From Selenomonas sp. AE3005 (GTDB taxonomy: Bacteria; Bacillota; Negativicutes; Selenomonadales; Selenomonadaceae), in NCBI RefSeq assembly GCF_000686945.1, contig NZ_JMME01000002.1, forward strand, positions 186,001 through 250,000: a DNA stretch of 64,000 bases, read 5' to 3'. A program made the position numbers and the translations under genes. Shown one piece after another: positions 16,034 to 25,628 of the stretch (the stretch's first letter is position 1; every line of letters begins with the position of its first letter). The notes below the pieces were generated by a model. That model was not told the DNA's origin, did not search any database, and worked only from the letters and a program-made list of their open reading frames with translations.

Positions 16034-16885
16034 ATGGAAGAATATAGAGAACAAGCATTTGATGAAGAACGGGCACTGTATGGTAAGAACGGGGTGAAAC
16101 TCCTTAATTGCCGCTTTGATGGCCCTGCAGACGGGGAAAGTGCGCTGAAAGAAAGCCGCGATATTGAGGCGGAGGATTGTTTTTTCAATCTGCGTTATCC
16201 CTTCTGGCATGATGAATCTGTGCAGATAAAAAAATCCGAACTCACGGAGCTTTGCCGCGCGGCCTTGTGGTATGCAACGGATATTCATATTGCCGATACG
16301 AAACTGCATGGCATTAAGGCCCTGCGGGAATGTGCCGATGTGACCATAGAAAACTCGGATGTGATTTCGCCGGAATTTGGCTGGTCGGTCAAAAATATCC
16401 GCATGAAGAATACCAGTGTGCAAAGCGAATACTTTATGCTGCGCAGTGAGGAGCTGTATTTTGACCATGTAACACTGCAGGGGAAATATTCGTTCCAGTA
16501 TATTGAGAACGCAGAATTTACCGATTGTGAGCTGAACACCAAAGACGCCTTTTGGCATGCCAAAAATGTGATAGTCCGCAACAGTGTGATTCGCGGCGAG
16601 TATCTGGCCTGGTATTCGGAAAATCTGACGTTGGAGAACTGCACCATCATTGGCACACAGCCCTTCTGCTATTGCAAGGGGCTGAAACTCATCAATTGCC
16701 GCATGGTGGATACGGATTTGGCCTTTGAAAAATCCGAGGTCGAAGCAGAGGTTACGACCGTAGTGGACAGCATTAAAAATCCGAAATCCGGCACAATCAA
16801 GGTGGCAGGCGTTAAGGAAATCATTATGGATGATTCATCTGCCCAGGGGCGCATTATTGTGTTCGAAGAAAGTAACTGTGCTTGA
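16034..16885 (+). CDS. DUF3737 right-handed beta-helix protein
   Basis: A 283-residue cytoplasmic protein made of repeating short strands with ENCxF-like units (LLNCRFDGPADGESALKES, AEDCFFNLRYPFWHD, FTDCELNTKDAFWHAKNV), the pattern of DUF3737, predicted to form a right-handed parallel beta-helix. The conserved DGPADGESALKE block lies near residue 35. Function is unknown for the family. The ATG at 16034 matches the family N-terminus; a GTG at 15995, overlapping the preceding gene, is possible but less likely. Confidence 0.75.
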   Translation: MEEYREQAFDEERALYGKNGVKLLNCRFDGPADGESALKESRDIEAEDCFFNLRYPFWHDESVQIKKSELTELCRAALWYATDIHIADTKLHGIKALRECADVTIENSDVISPEFGWSVKNIRMKNTSVQSEYFMLRSEELYFDHVTLQGKYSFQYIENAEFTDCELNTKDAFWHAKNVIVRNSVIRGEYLAWYSENLTLENCTIIGTQPFCYCKGLKLINCRMVDTDLAFEKSEVEAEVTTVVDSIKNPKSGTIKVAGVKEIIMDDSSAQGRIIVFEESNCA

Positions 16886-16901
16886 TAATTGCTGACGAAG
16901 A

Positions 16902-16930
16902 TTGACAAGGTTGTTTTTTTGTTCTATGCT
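16902..16930 (+). promoter_or_regulatory. Sigma-70 promoter of the split-barrel FMN gene
   Basis: TTGACA (16902-16907), 17-bp spacer, TATGCT (16925-16930). The inferred start is about 105 bases before the coding start, leaving a leader that contains a terminator-like hairpin. Confidence 0.7.
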
Positions 16931-16978
16931 ATTAAGCAGAATATAGGTTGACACCTGTTGCCGCCGGGTAATGGGAAA

Positions 16979-17033
16979 AGCGTCATTTTCTTATCGTTAG
17001 GTCTTGGCAGATAAGAAGGTGGCGCTGTTTTTG
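16979..17033 (+). promoter_or_regulatory. Leader hairpin/attenuator-like structure
   Basis: Arms AGCGTCATTTTCTTATC (16979-16995) and GATAAGAAGGTGGCGCT (17010-17026) pair with a few mismatches, then GTTTTTG and the ribosome site AGGAGG. It sits inside the leader, between promoter and gene, so it may act as an attenuator. No known riboswitch class was recognised. Confidence 0.55.
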
Positions 17034-17046
17034 TAGGAGGAAAATT

Positions 17047-17523
17047 ATGTTTCGGAAGATGCGAAGATTTAAGCAGCAGCTGCCGGAGGCAGAATGTAGG
17101 GAAGTGTTAAAAAATACGAAACGGGGCGTGCTCTCCATGCTGGGTGACGACGGTTATCCCTATGGTATTCCCATGAATCATTGGTACTCAGAGGAGGACG
17201 GTATCCTTTATTTCCATAGTGCCAAGGAGGGACACCGGATGGACGCTATCCGGGCCTATGACAAGGTAAGCTATTGTGCTTATGATGAAGGCTGGCAAAA
17301 GCCCGGTGAATGGGCGCTCAATATCCGGAGTGTGGTCGTCTTTGGACGTATGCAGCTGGTGACGGATGAGGAAAAGATTCGTAAAGTTTGCAGCTCGCTG
17401 GTGCGCAAATTTACCGATGATGAGGCGTATCTGGAACAGGAATTAAAACACGCCCTGCCCAGAGTACAATGTCTGGTGCTGATGCCGGAGCATATGACGG
17501 GAAAATTGGTCAATGAATCGTAA
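17047..17523 (+). CDS. Pyridoxamine 5'-phosphate oxidase-like FMN-binding protein
   Basis: A 158-residue split-barrel flavin protein. The N-terminus has the NimA-like signature CREVLKNTKRGVLSMLGDDG (residues 19-38), then GYPYGIPMNHWY, LYFHSAKEGHRMDAIRAY and SYCAYDE. Members bind FMN and include 5-nitroimidazole reductases (NimA) as well as uncharacterised oxidoreductases. It follows a consensus promoter and a hairpin leader, and is 14 bases from the DUF5131 gene, so read-through is likely. Substrate unknown. Confidence 0.8.
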   Translation: MFRKMRRFKQQLPEAECREVLKNTKRGVLSMLGDDGYPYGIPMNHWYSEEDGILYFHSAKEGHRMDAIRAYDKVSYCAYDEGWQKPGEWALNIRSVVVFGRMQLVTDEEKIRKVCSSLVRKFTDDEAYLEQELKHALPRVQCLVLMPEHMTGKLVNES

Positions 17524-17537
17524 ATGGAACGTTAAAG

Positions 17538-18410
17538 ATGCATGATATATGGAATCCGTGGCATGGCTGCAAAAAAATCAGTCCCGGCTGCGCAAATTGC
17601 TATATGTATACGCTGGATAAGCAACGGGGAAAAAATGGTGCGGACATTTACCGGACAGAAAATTTTACCTATCCCTTGCAAAAAGACCGTCATGGCAGCT
17701 ATAAAATAAAAAGCGGCGAACTCATCCGGGTATGTATGACCTCGGATTTCTTTCTGGCAGAAGCAGATAAATGGCGGGCCGAGGCGTGGGAAATCATGCG
17801 TCAGCGGCCGGATGTTATTTTTTATCTGCTGACCAAGCGTCCGGAACGGGTGGCTGATTGCCTGCCGCAGGATTTTTGCAGCGGTTGGGAGAATATTTGG
17901 TTCAATGTCACCTGTGAAAATCAGGCAATGGCTGATATCCGGCTGCCGTTGCTTAAGGCGCTGCCCTTCCGGCATAAAGGCGTGATGTGTGCGCCGTTGG
18001 TCGGCGCCGTAAGCCTGAAACCGTATCTGGAGGAAGGCTTTATCGAACAGGTTGTCTGTGGCGGCGAAAATTATGAGGGGGCACGTCCCTGTAATTATGA
18101 TTGGGTGCTGGCTTTGCATCAGGAGTGCCAGTCTGCTAATGTATCCTTTTCCTTTATAGAAATTGGTTCGCATTTCATCAAAGATGGCAGGCACTATCGT
18201 TTGCGAAGCAAGCAGAAGCAGGCGGAGCAAGCCTTTAAGGCAGGTCTGAATTTTGTGGGCAAGCCAATGGAATTTGACCTGCGTTACAATATTGGCCTGT
18301 CTGTTCCAGCGAAGGACCGCTATAGGCCCGCATATGATGGGCCGCATTGCCAGGCCTGCGGCAGCAGGTTGATTTGCAATGGTTGCAGTCATTGCGGTAA
18401 ATGTTTGTAA
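17538..18410 (+). CDS. DUF5131 (phage Gp37/Gp68-like) protein
   Basis: A 290-residue protein of the DUF5131 family, first known from phage Gp37Gp68. The N-terminus [20 protein letters not shown] holds the conserved Cys triad (residues 5-24) that suggests a radical-SAM-like [4Fe-4S] site. [26 protein letters not shown] and [10 protein letters not shown] are further family blocks along a TIM-barrel-like order. The C-terminus adds a short zinc-ribbon tail with CQACG and [10 protein letters not shown]. Activity is not established. It lies 33 bases before the UvrA-like gene; a DNA-repair link is possible but inferred. Confidence 0.75.
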   Translation: MHDIWNPWHGCKKISPGCANCYMYTLDKQRGKNGADIYRTENFTYPLQKDRHGSYKIKSGELIRVCMTSDFFLAEADKWRAEAWEIMRQRPDVIFYLLTKRPERVADCLPQDFCSGWENIWFNVTCENQAMADIRLPLLKALPFRHKGVMCAPLVGAVSLKPYLEEGFIEQVVCGGENYEGARPCNYDWVLALHQECQSANVSFSFIEIGSHFIKDGRHYRLRSKQKQAEQAFKAGLNFVGKPMEFDLRYNIGLSVPAKDRYRPAYDGPHCQACGSRLICNGCSHCGKCL

Positions 18411-18443
18411 TATCTCCAAAAAGAAATAGTGGAGGATTGAGAA

Positions 18444-20957
18444 ATGGACAATAAGGAACGCCCTAAAAATATTATCGTCAGGGGCGCCCGCGTGCATAAT
18501 CTGAAAAATATCGATGTGGATATCCCCTTGGGCAAACTCGTGGCCATTGCCGGTGTGTCCGGTTCGGGAAAATCGTCGTTGGCCTTGGGAACCTTGTACG
18601 CGGAAGGTTCACGCCGTTATCTGGAGGCGCTGTCTACCTATACACGCCGCCGTATCACGCAGGCCGGCAAAGCCGATGTGGAGGAAATCCGTCATGTGCC
18701 GGCGGCGCTCGCGCTCCATCAGCGTCCGGGCATTCCCGGGGTGCGCAGTACCTTTGGTACGGCCTCGGAACTTTTGAACAGCTTGCGTCTGCTGTTTTCC
18801 CGTCTGGGCAGCCATACCTGTCCCAATGGACATCTATGCCCGCCCAATATGGATGTGGCACTGATGCTGCCTACGAAATGCCCGGTCTGTGGCGAGGAGT
18901 TTTACGGGCCCGGAGCGGAGGCCATGGCGTTTAACTCAGAAGGCGCCTGTCCGCATTGCTCCGGGACAGGAGTTGTGCGGACGGTTGATGAGGCCAGCCT
19001 CGTGCCGGACGAAAGCCTGTCCATTGCGGAGGGCGCGGTGGCACCGTGGCAGACGCTTATGTGGTCGTTGATGAAGGATATCGCCAAGGAAATGGGCGTG
19101 CGAATTGACGTGCCCTTTTGTGAGTTAACACCGGAAGAAAAAGAAATCGTCTTTCATGGTCCTGCAGAGAAAAAGCATATCCTCTATGTCAATGAAAAGA
19201 CCAATGTAGCTGCGGAAATGGACTTTACTTATTACAATGCGGTTTATACGGTAGAAAATGCGTTGGCGAAGGTCAAGGATGAAAAAGGCATGAAACGGGT
19301 GGAAAAATTCCTGCATGAGGCCGCCTGCCCGGAATGTCAGGGAACGCGGCTCTCGGCGAAGGTGCGCTCGACCAGACTGGCCGGGAAAAATTTGGCTGAG
19401 GCCACGGCCATGACTTTGGATGAACTGATTCCCTGGGTTAGGGCTGTGCCGAATACACTGCCGCAGGAAATGCGCCCCATGGCTGAAAGTATCATTGAAT
19501 CGTTTTTGGATAACGCCCGCAGGCTGAAGGAACTCGGTCTGGGGTATTTATCCCTTGACCGTGCCAGCAGCACCTTGTCAACCGGTGAGCGTCAGCGCGT
19601 GCAGCTGGCCAGAGCTGTGCGCAATGAAACCACAGGGGTACTTTACGTACTCGATGAGCCGAGTATCGGCCTGCACCCGGCCAATATTGAAGGGCTCTTG
19701 GACGTGATTGACAGCTTGCTGCGCGATGGCAACTCCGTAGTTTTGGTGGACCATGATGTGCATGTGCTCCAGCATGCCGATTATATGATTGAACTGGGGC
19801 CTTTGGCTGGCAGCGAGGGCGGTAATCTGCTGTTTGCCGGGGATATGCAGGCGGCTGCGAAAAGCAAAGTCTCCAAGATTGCCCCCTTTATGCGCGGCGG
19901 GGCAAATGGCAGCTTGCGGAAACGTGCGCCCTGGGAAGAGATGTTTGCCTTGGGGACAATTCATTTGGAAACGAATCCGCTGCACACCGTAAAGCCCTTG
20001 CAGGCAGATATTCCCAAGGGGCGGCTGACGGTGGTTACTGGCGTATCCGGTTCGGGCAAGACAACCATGGTGCTCGAATGTCTGCTGCCGGCGCTTTCGG
20101 CCAACGCTGAAGAACGCAAACTGCCGCCGCAGGTCAAGGCTATAAGCGCTGACGGCATACGCCGTGCCAATCTGATTGACGCCTCGCCCATCGGCATTAA
20201 CATCCGTTCCACGGTAGCGACATATAGCGGAGTACTCGATGAATTGCGCAAGCTCTACGCGGGCACAGCTTTGGCAAAAGAGAAAAAATGGAAGGCCGGC
20301 GCTTTTTCCTATAATACGGGCAAGCTGCGCTGCCCAACCTGTGATGGCACGGGGCAGATTTCGCTTGATGTGCAGTTCCTGCCCGATGTGACAATCACCT
20401 GCCCGGATTGTAACGGGCAACGTTATAGTGAGGCGGTCAAAGAAATCCTTTGGCAGGCAGAAGGTGCAGAGCATGGTTATACTTTGCCGGAAATACTCTC
20501 CCTGACTGTAAAGGAGGCGCTGCCGCTCTTTGCCAAGCAGAAAAAGATTTATGGGAAACTTTCGACTTTGAACGACTTAGGCCTGGGGTATCTGACACTG
20601 GGGGAAGATACGCCCGCCCTCTCCGGCGGCGAGGCCCAACGCTTGAAACTAGCCAGTGAGATGGGAAAGACACAGGCCGATTCAGTATTTATCTTTGACG
20701 AACCGACCATTGGCCTGCATCCCTTGGATGTGCAGGTGCTCCTGCAGGTCTTTGACCGCTTGGTGGCAGCCGGTGCAACGGTGATTGTCATCGAGCATGA
20801 TTTGGATGTAATCGTCAATGCGGATTACATTATCGATATGGGGCCGGAAGGTGGTGCCAAGGGCGGACGTATCGTAGTCTGCGGCACGCCGGAAATGGCA
20901 GCTGTAAGCAAGGATAGCATTACGGGAAAATATATCGCACGAGAAATGAAAAATTAG
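18444..20957 (+). CDS. UvrA-like ABC ATPase, short class
   Basis: An 837-residue UvrA paralogue with two ABC modules. First Walker [14 protein letters not shown] (about 33-45), first Zn finger [16 protein letters not shown], signature [14 protein letters not shown] and Walker [12 protein letters not shown]. Second Walker [14 protein letters not shown] (about 534-546), zinc finger [28 protein letters not shown] and [12 protein letters not shown]. It is about 100 residues shorter than housekeeping UvrA (~940), mostly in the first half where the UvrB-binding region lies. Such short UvrAs are linked to drug tolerance or damage recognition outside canonical repair. The terminator at 20967 ends the unit. 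Confidence 0.85.
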   Translation: MDNKERPKNIIVRGARVHNLKNIDVDIPLGKLVAIAGVSGSGKSSLALGTLYAEGSRRYLEALSTYTRRRITQAGKADVEEIRHVPAALALHQRPGIPGVRSTFGTASELLNSLRLLFSRLGSHTCPNGHLCPPNMDVALMLPTKCPVCGEEFYGPGAEAMAFNSEGACPHCSGTGVVRTVDEASLVPDESLSIAEGAVAPWQTLMWSLMKDIAKEMGVRIDVPFCELTPEEKEIVFHGPAEKKHILYVNEKTNVAAEMDFTYYNAVYTVENALAKVKDEKGMKRVEKFLHEAACPECQGTRLSAKVRSTRLAGKNLAEATAMTLDELIPWVRAVPNTLPQEMRPMAESIIESFLDNARRLKELGLGYLSLDRASSTLSTGERQRVQLARAVRNETTGVLYVLDEPSIGLHPANIEGLLDVIDSLLRDGNSVVLVDHDVHVLQHADYMIELGPLAGSEGGNLLFAGDMQAAAKSKVSKIAPFMRGGANGSLRKRAPWEEMFALGTIHLETNPLHTVKPLQADIPKGRLTVVTGVSGSGKTTMVLECLLPALSANAEERKLPPQVKAISADGIRRANLIDASPIGINIRSTVATYSGVLDELRKLYAGTALAKEKKWKAGAFSYNTGKLRCPTCDGTGQISLDVQFLPDVTITCPDCNGQRYSEAVKEILWQAEGAEHGYTLPEILSLTVKEALPLFAKQKKIYGKLSTLNDLGLGYLTLGEDTPALSGGEAQRLKLASEMGKTQADSVFIFDEPTIGLHPLDVQVLLQVFDRLVAAGATVIVIEHDLDVIVNADYIIDMGPEGGAKGGRIVVCGTPEMAAVSKDSITGKYIAREMKN

Positions 20958-20966
20958 CATGAAATA

Positions 20967-21012
20967 AATAATCCCCCATCCGCATGAAAAATGCAGGATG
21001 GGGGATTATTTT
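20967..21012. terminator. Bidirectional terminator between uvrA-like and MBL genes
   Basis: Perfect 15-base stem AATAATCCCCCATCC / GGATGGGGGATTATT with T-run on the plus side and A/T-rich flank on the other; genes on both sides converge on it. Confidence 0.9.
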
Positions 21013-21033
21013 GCTTTGTTGGAGTTAGAGTCA

Positions 21034-21825
21034 TTAATACATTACAGACTGTCCGTCCTTTGGCATATCATAATTGGTTACATTACGTTCGGCCAGTCTG
21101 CCTTTGAGCGTATGGCGGGTAAGTGCGGCATGGGCCACATTATCCAGATGTGTCAGATACAGTCTGGCGTTAGGCATAGTCTTGGCAACGCAGTGGACAT
21201 CTTCAGCATCCATGATGAGGCGCCCATTTTCCACCGTCTCGGCGGCACAGCAGTTAAGTGCCACGATTTCCGGCTGCCAGCGTTTCAATGTGTCGGCTAC
21301 CGCGGGATACTAGACCGTATCACCAGCCAAATAAAAGATTTTTTCAGCGGCGCTTTCAAACATCACACCCATGGCATCACCACAGGGATTTACCGTGCCA
21401 TGGAGGGCCGGTACTTTGGTCAGCTTTGCCGGACCAAACAGCATGCCGGTTTCGGACAGTACGGTCACATTGTGGAAACCGGATTTTTGGAAGAGGGCGG
21501 CATCTGCTTCATTTTGGCAGATTACTGGCACATTCTTGTCCAAAGGTGCGCCCACAGTACTATCCATGGACATATCGATGTGGTCGGGATGGATATGCGT
21601 TACCAGATAATAATCGACGCCAGCGAGGATTTTTTCCATCGGCATGGGCAGGTCATAGAAGGGCATGGGCAAATGCTCCTTCATTTCATCCGGCACATGA
21701 TAAGGTCTGCCGGGAACATCGACAAAGGAAAACTGGTGCTTGGGCATCAGCCACGGGTCAATCAGGAACGTTTTGTCGGCATATTCAAGGCGGTTAGTGG
21801 CATTGCGGATTTGCGTCAGTTTCAT
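21034..21825 (-). pseudogene. MBL-fold metal-dependent hydrolase with in-frame amber stop
   Basis: Read on the minus strand from ATG 21825, a UlaG-like metallo-beta-lactamase-fold protein: LTQIRNATNRLEYADKTFLI, VTHIHPDHIDMS (metal-binding HxHxDH), VPALHGTVNP, and FYLAGDTV followed directly by TAG (21312-21310). After it the same frame continues YPAVADTLKRWQPEIVALN to the natural end at 21034. The expected residue is Trp (GDTVWY), so one TGG-to-TAG change explains the break. Everything else, including an AAAGGAG site, is intact (about 263 residues). Either a recent nonsense mutation or a sequencing error. Confidence 0.8.
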
Positions 21826-21854
21826 GGTCATGTCTCCTTTTCGTAGCTTCTAAA

Positions 21855-21932
21855 TTGCGTCATCTATGTTATGCTTCTAGTATAATGACCATACCGAGGC
21901 ACAACAAGCAAAGAGATTCTCTTTTGACGCAA
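21855..21932. promoter_or_regulatory. Divergent MBL/LysR intergenic region with inverted TTGCGTCA sites
   Basis: TTGCGTCA at 21855-21862 and its exact complement TGACGCAA at 21925-21932 face each other across about 60 bases between the divergent MBL and LysR genes. Candidate LysR operator pair. Confidence 0.5.
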
Positions 21933-21971
21933 CTAAAAGGTTGCTATAAAATAAATAGGAGGGGGGATTGG

Positions 21972-22889
21972 ATGAATCAGAAGCAAATGGAATATTTCCT
22001 CGAAGTATATCGGCAGGGCAATATGCAAAGTGCCGCCGATAAGCTCTATGTGTCGCGGCAGGGCGTCAGCAAGATGCTCAAGACGTTGGAGGAGGAACTG
22101 GGGCAGCTGCTCTTTATCCGCAATCCGCATGGCCTTGTGCCGACTGACTATGCCAATGCACTTTTACCGCATGTGCAGCGGCTGCTGGCAGAATATCGGA
22201 GCATTGCGAACATGAGTACATTGGCGTCCCAATCCAAAAGCGTGGTGACTATCTACGCACTTGACCATATCATGGCTTACTTGGGGGCAGAGTTCCTTTG
22301 GGATTTTCACCAGGCATGTCCGGATATTATTCTTAGCACCGTGGATACGACAGATGATGCAGCTTTGAAGGGCGTTTTGGAAAAGCAATGCAACTTTGCC
22401 ATCGTAACAGGAGAAGTTGACCAAAATCGTTTCGCAGCTGAATCATTGTTCTTTTCCCGATACTGTGCGCGGCTGCATCGCCAGCATCCGCTGGCCGGTA
22501 AAGAAAACATTGCCTATGCAGATTTGGAAGGTGCGCGCATTGTCAGCAAGGGGCGGGGTTATCAATGTTTTCGGCATAATATCGATAAGTATATCCTGTT
22601 GCCGGGACTACATGTAGAACTGCTAGCTGAAACGGCCGATGAAATGCTTATCACTGACCTGATTCTCCGGCATCAGGCGATAAACTTAGGCTATGACTAC
22701 GCTGCCGTGCTGAATCCACATCCGGATATCGTGGTAAAACCATTAGGTACGGGCGATGACCTGGGGCAGAATGTATATCTTATCTGGGACAAAACAACAG
22801 TCCTAACCAAGGCAAGCCAAAAATTTCGTGCCTTTCTGCTCGACTGGTTGCCCAAAAATGGGAAGGATAAAGTTGTCTGGCCACTATAA
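21972..22889 (+). CDS. LysR-family transcriptional regulator
   Basis: A 305-residue LysR protein. The helix-turn-helix comprises MNQKQMEYFLEVYRQGNMQS and AADKLYVSRQGVSKMLKTLE (residues 1-40), then LGQLLFIRNPHGLVPTDYA and an effector domain from about residue 90. Ser-Arg-Gln-Gly replaces the common SQPTLS in the recognition helix. Divergent from the MBL hydrolase gene, with an inverted TTGCGTCA pair between them, so it likely controlled that gene, now interrupted. AGGAGGGG precedes the ATG. Confidence 0.85.
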   Translation: MNQKQMEYFLEVYRQGNMQSAADKLYVSRQGVSKMLKTLEEELGQLLFIRNPHGLVPTDYANALLPHVQRLLAEYRSIANMSTLASQSKSVVTIYALDHIMAYLGAEFLWDFHQACPDIILSTVDTTDDAALKGVLEKQCNFAIVTGEVDQNRFAAESLFFSRYCARLHRQHPLAGKENIAYADLEGARIVSKGRGYQCFRHNIDKYILLPGLHVELLAETADEMLITDLILRHQAINLGYDYAAVLNPHPDIVVKPLGTGDDLGQNVYLIWDKTTVLTKASQKFRAFLLDWLPKNGKDKVVWPL

Positions 22890-22903
22890 TATTATGCGAT
22901 AAA

Positions 22904-23800
22904 TTAAGGTGTACGGTTCATATGTTCAGGAGCGTCGGCAAATTTACTCCGGACGAAGTCGATAAGACAGCGTTCGTCCGCGTAGATTTGCCGGCCTTTT
23001 TTGGTGACGATAAACCCTTTTTGGGCAAGACCTTCAATGGGAATGGCGATAAGATTGCTGTCCTGCAAAATGCCATTGCCGGTCAGAATCGACAGGGCAA
23101 TGCCTTGCTGGACGATATTCCAGACGCTCGAAAGGTTGGGGGAATAATGGATAATCTGTGGCTGGAGCTTTTGCCGGTCAAATTCAGCCATTATACGTTT
23201 GGTCAGGATAAATTTACGACTGAGCAGCACCAGGGGATAGGCTGCCGCCTCGGCCAAGGTGACGCTTGGTTTATCGGCCAGCGGATGGCTATGTGGGACA
23301 CAGAGGCAGATGGGCCAGGACGATAATTTGCGCAGGGTGAGATTGGGCCGTCCTTCGGCATCGTGGACAAAGGCCAGGTCAACTTCTTCCCGCTCTACCA
23401 TATCCAGCGCTGCGCCGCCGGCAGGTTCTGTGATTTCCAGCTGAATTTCCGGGTACAGCTGGAAAAATTCGCCCAGAAGCAGCGGCAGGATAATGGTGGC
23501 AATCTGCGAAGGCACGGCCAGCTGCAGGCGGTTATGCCGTTTGGCAATATCTTTGACACTGGCCTCAAAGCGTTTGACGTGCTTCAGCATCTTTTCTACT
23601 TCCTGAAACAAAGCCTGCCCGTCAGCGGTAAGCTGAATATTGCGCCCTACATGGCGGAACAAGTTCAGGCCGGTTTCCACCTCAAGATTCTTCATGGACA
23701 GGCTCAAGGTGGATTGGGACATATGCAGACTGGCGGCCGCTTTGGTAACATTTTCCTGACGGCAAACTTCGGCGAAATATTGCATTTGCTGGATATTCAT
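22904..23800 (-). CDS. LysR-family transcriptional regulator (divergent to UxaA operon)
   Basis: A 298-residue LysR protein. N-terminal helix-turn-helix QQMQYFAEVCRQENVTKAAA then SLHMSQSTLSLSMKNLEVET, followed by FRHVGRNIQLTADGQ and an effector-binding domain (LQLAVPSQIATIILPLLLGE, VDLAFVHDAEGR). It converges on the previous LysR gene and is divergent from the small ORF and UxaA-type dehydratase genes, which are its likely targets. Inverted AATCGATT-like sequences lie in the shared promoter region near 23841-23871. Confidence 0.85.
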   Translation of the reverse strand: MNIQQMQYFAEVCRQENVTKAAASLHMSQSTLSLSMKNLEVETGLNLFRHVGRNIQLTADGQALFQEVEKMLKHVKRFEASVKDIAKRHNRLQLAVPSQIATIILPLLLGEFFQLYPEIQLEITEPAGGAALDMVEREEVDLAFVHDAEGRPNLTLRKLSSWPICLCVPHSHPLADKPSVTLAEAAAYPLVLLSRKFILTKRIMAEFDRQKLQPQIIHYSPNLSSVWNIVQQGIALSILTGNGILQDSNLIAIPIEGLAQKGFIVTKKGRQIYADERCLIDFVRSKFADAPEHMNRTP

Positions 23801-23947
23801 GGCAGCACCTTCCTTTCTGATAGTTCCATCATAGTGAAATCAATCGTTTTTTTCAATAGATAAATCGATTATAAGTGTTTTTTATTTGGGGTTGAATACG
23901 CTATGATGAAGACAGAAAAAAACAGTGTGCAGCGGGAGGTAATGACG

Positions 23948-24109
23948 ATGAAAAAGGCAATGAAGATTTTTGCTGAAAAGATGATGGCAAGAACGCATAG
24001 AGCGGTAAAAATTTATCAACTGGAATCGCGAAAAAAGCAGGACATGACTCCGGCGCGGTGGAATATGCTCTATGGGAAATACTTATTGGATATGGACGAG
24101 GCCATTTGA
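23948..24109 (+). CDS. Small hypothetical protein (53 aa), first gene of the UxaA operon
   Basis: A short basic protein, MKKAMKIFAEKMMARTHRAV and on, ending LLDMDEAI; no family recognised. It is preceded by GGGAGG and followed 15 bases later by the dehydratase small subunit, so it is probably co-transcribed and may be a structural or regulatory small protein. An ATG at 23942 is also possible, but its spacing from the ribosome site is too short. Confidence 0.5.
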   Translation: MKKAMKIFAEKMMARTHRAVKIYQLESRKKQDMTPARWNMLYGKYLLDMDEAI

Positions 24110-24124
24110 CGAAAGGAGAGCGTT

Positions 24125-24436
24125 ATGGAAAAGAAAGCGATTCTGCTGGACGAAAAGGACAATGTGGCCACCTGCACCAGCGAGGCACAACCTGAGGACA
24201 TGGTTATTTGTCATGGTGGCGGCAGTGCCCAGGTAAAGGCTGTCGAAACGATTCCCATTTGGCACAAGATTGCCTTAAGGCCTATCGCCAAGGGCGAAAT
24301 GGTCTATAAGTACGGGGAGATCATCGGGGAAACCTTGCAGGATATTCCGCAGGGCGGCTGGGTATCACATGAGAATATCCGCAGCATTCCCCGTGATTAC
24401 GCCAGTGAGTATGTAATGGGCAAGGAGGGCAAATGA
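24125..24436 (+). CDS. UxaA-family dehydratase small subunit (SAF domain)
   Basis: A 103-residue SAF-domain protein, equivalent to the N-terminal part of altronate/galactarate dehydratases (UxaA, GarD) and to SuyA of sulfolactate sulfo-lyase. HKIALRPIAKGEMVYKYGE (residues 47-65) and IGETLQDIPQGGWVSHENI are the usual blocks that place a metal-binding His. It works with the large subunit encoded next, one base after its stop. Typical substrates are hexonates or other 2-hydroxy acids that lose water or sulfite; this pair's substrate is not evident. Confidence 0.8.
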   Translation: MEKKAILLDEKDNVATCTSEAQPEDMVICHGGGSAQVKAVETIPIWHKIALRPIAKGEMVYKYGEIIGETLQDIPQGGWVSHENIRSIPRDYASEYVMGKEGK

Positions 24437-24437
24437 C

Positions 24438-25598
24438 ATGGAATTTTACGGTTACAGACGCAAAGAAGGCCGCCCCGGCATCCGCAATCATATTCTGATT
24501 CTGCCCACTTGTGCCTGTGGCAGTGAGTCCTGCCGAATTGTGGCCAGTCAGGTACGGGGCGCGGTGAATATTGTCTTTAACACCGGCTGCAGTGATGTGG
24601 CGGCCAATACGGAAATGAGCCAGAAGGTGCTCACAGGCTTTGCACTGAATCCTAATGTCTATGGCGTAGTCATAATTGGCCTGGGCTGTGAAACTGTACC
24701 GCATGCCAAACTGCGGGAAAAGATACAGGCAAGATGTTCCAAGCCGGTAGTTTCCTTTGGTATACAGGAAGAAGGCGGCACCTTAAAGACCATTGAAAAA
24801 GCTGTGCGGGCTGCCCGGGAAATGGCAGCTGCAGCCGGGCTGCAGCAAAAAGAAAAATTCCCCATCAGCGAATTGCTGCTGGGGATAGAATGTGGCGGCA
24901 GTGATGCTACCTCCGGGATTGCCTCGAATCCTGCGGTAGGCAATCTTAGTGACAGGCTCGTAGATTTGGGCGCGTCCGCCATGATGAGTGAGTCCATTGA
25001 GTGGATTGGCGGCGAACATGTGCTGGCCCGCCGGGGCGCTACGCCGGAACTCCATGACCAGATTATCCGGGTGTGCGAGGATTATGAAAAACATTTGCTG
25101 GCCGCAGGGCAGGATTGCCGGGCCGGGCAGCCGACACCGGGCAACAAAGCGGGCGGTTTGTCCACGATTGACGAAAAGAGCCTGGGCTGTATCCGTAAAG
25201 GCGGCACCCGTCCCATCGTGGAGGTGCTGGAACAGGCGCAGCCGCCCACGAAGCACGGGGCGATTGTCATGGATACGGCAGGATACGATATTTCTTCTGT
25301 AACGTCCATGGCGGCTGCCGGCTGTCAGGTCATTATCTTCACCACGGGCAGAGGGACGCCTACGGGCAATGCCATTGTGCCAGTGCTGAAAGTGACTGCC
25401 AATGAACATACTTATAGCTGGATGGAAGATAATATGGACGTGGATTTATCAGGCATTATCCGTGGGGAGCAGACCATTGAGGCAAGCGGCGGAATGCTGC
25501 TGGAAAAACTCCATGATATTGCAAATGGCAAACTCACCAAAGCAGAGGCCTATGGGTTTTCGGATATTGCGGTTGACCATGTGTGCAGATATGTATAA
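24438..25598 (+). CDS. UxaA-family dehydratase large subunit
   Basis: A 386-residue protein matching the C-terminal catalytic part of altronate/galactarate dehydratase. The N-terminus has FYGYRRKEGRPGIRNHILIL (residues 3-22), then VFNTGCSDVAANTEMSQKVL, GLGCETVPHAKLRE, LLGIECGGSDATSGIASNPA and VIIFTTGRGTPTGNAIVPVL. The Cys residues in GCSD, GCE and ECGGSD are those thought to hold an iron centre. With the SAF subunit it should catalyse a beta-elimination on a hydroxy-acid. Two LysR regulators flank the operon (22904 divergent, 25629 convergent). Substrate not determined. Confidence 0.85.
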   Translation: MEFYGYRRKEGRPGIRNHILILPTCACGSESCRIVASQVRGAVNIVFNTGCSDVAANTEMSQKVLTGFALNPNVYGVVIIGLGCETVPHAKLREKIQARCSKPVVSFGIQEEGGTLKTIEKAVRAAREMAAAAGLQQKEKFPISELLLGIECGGSDATSGIASNPAVGNLSDRLVDLGASAMMSESIEWIGGEHVLARRGATPELHDQIIRVCEDYEKHLLAAGQDCRAGQPTPGNKAGGLSTIDEKSLGCIRKGGTRPIVEVLEQAQPPTKHGAIVMDTAGYDISSVTSMAAAGCQVIIFTTGRGTPTGNAIVPVLKVTANEHTYSWMEDNMDVDLSGIIRGEQTIEASGGMLLEKLHDIANGKLTKAEAYGFSDIAVDHVCRYV

Positions 25599-25628
25599 TT
25601 AGTGTAGGGGCGAAGAAGATAGAAAATA

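Noticed and set aside
17532-18497. 321-codon minus-strand frame opposite DUF5131
   Set aside because: Shadow of a strongly supported gene on the plus strand.
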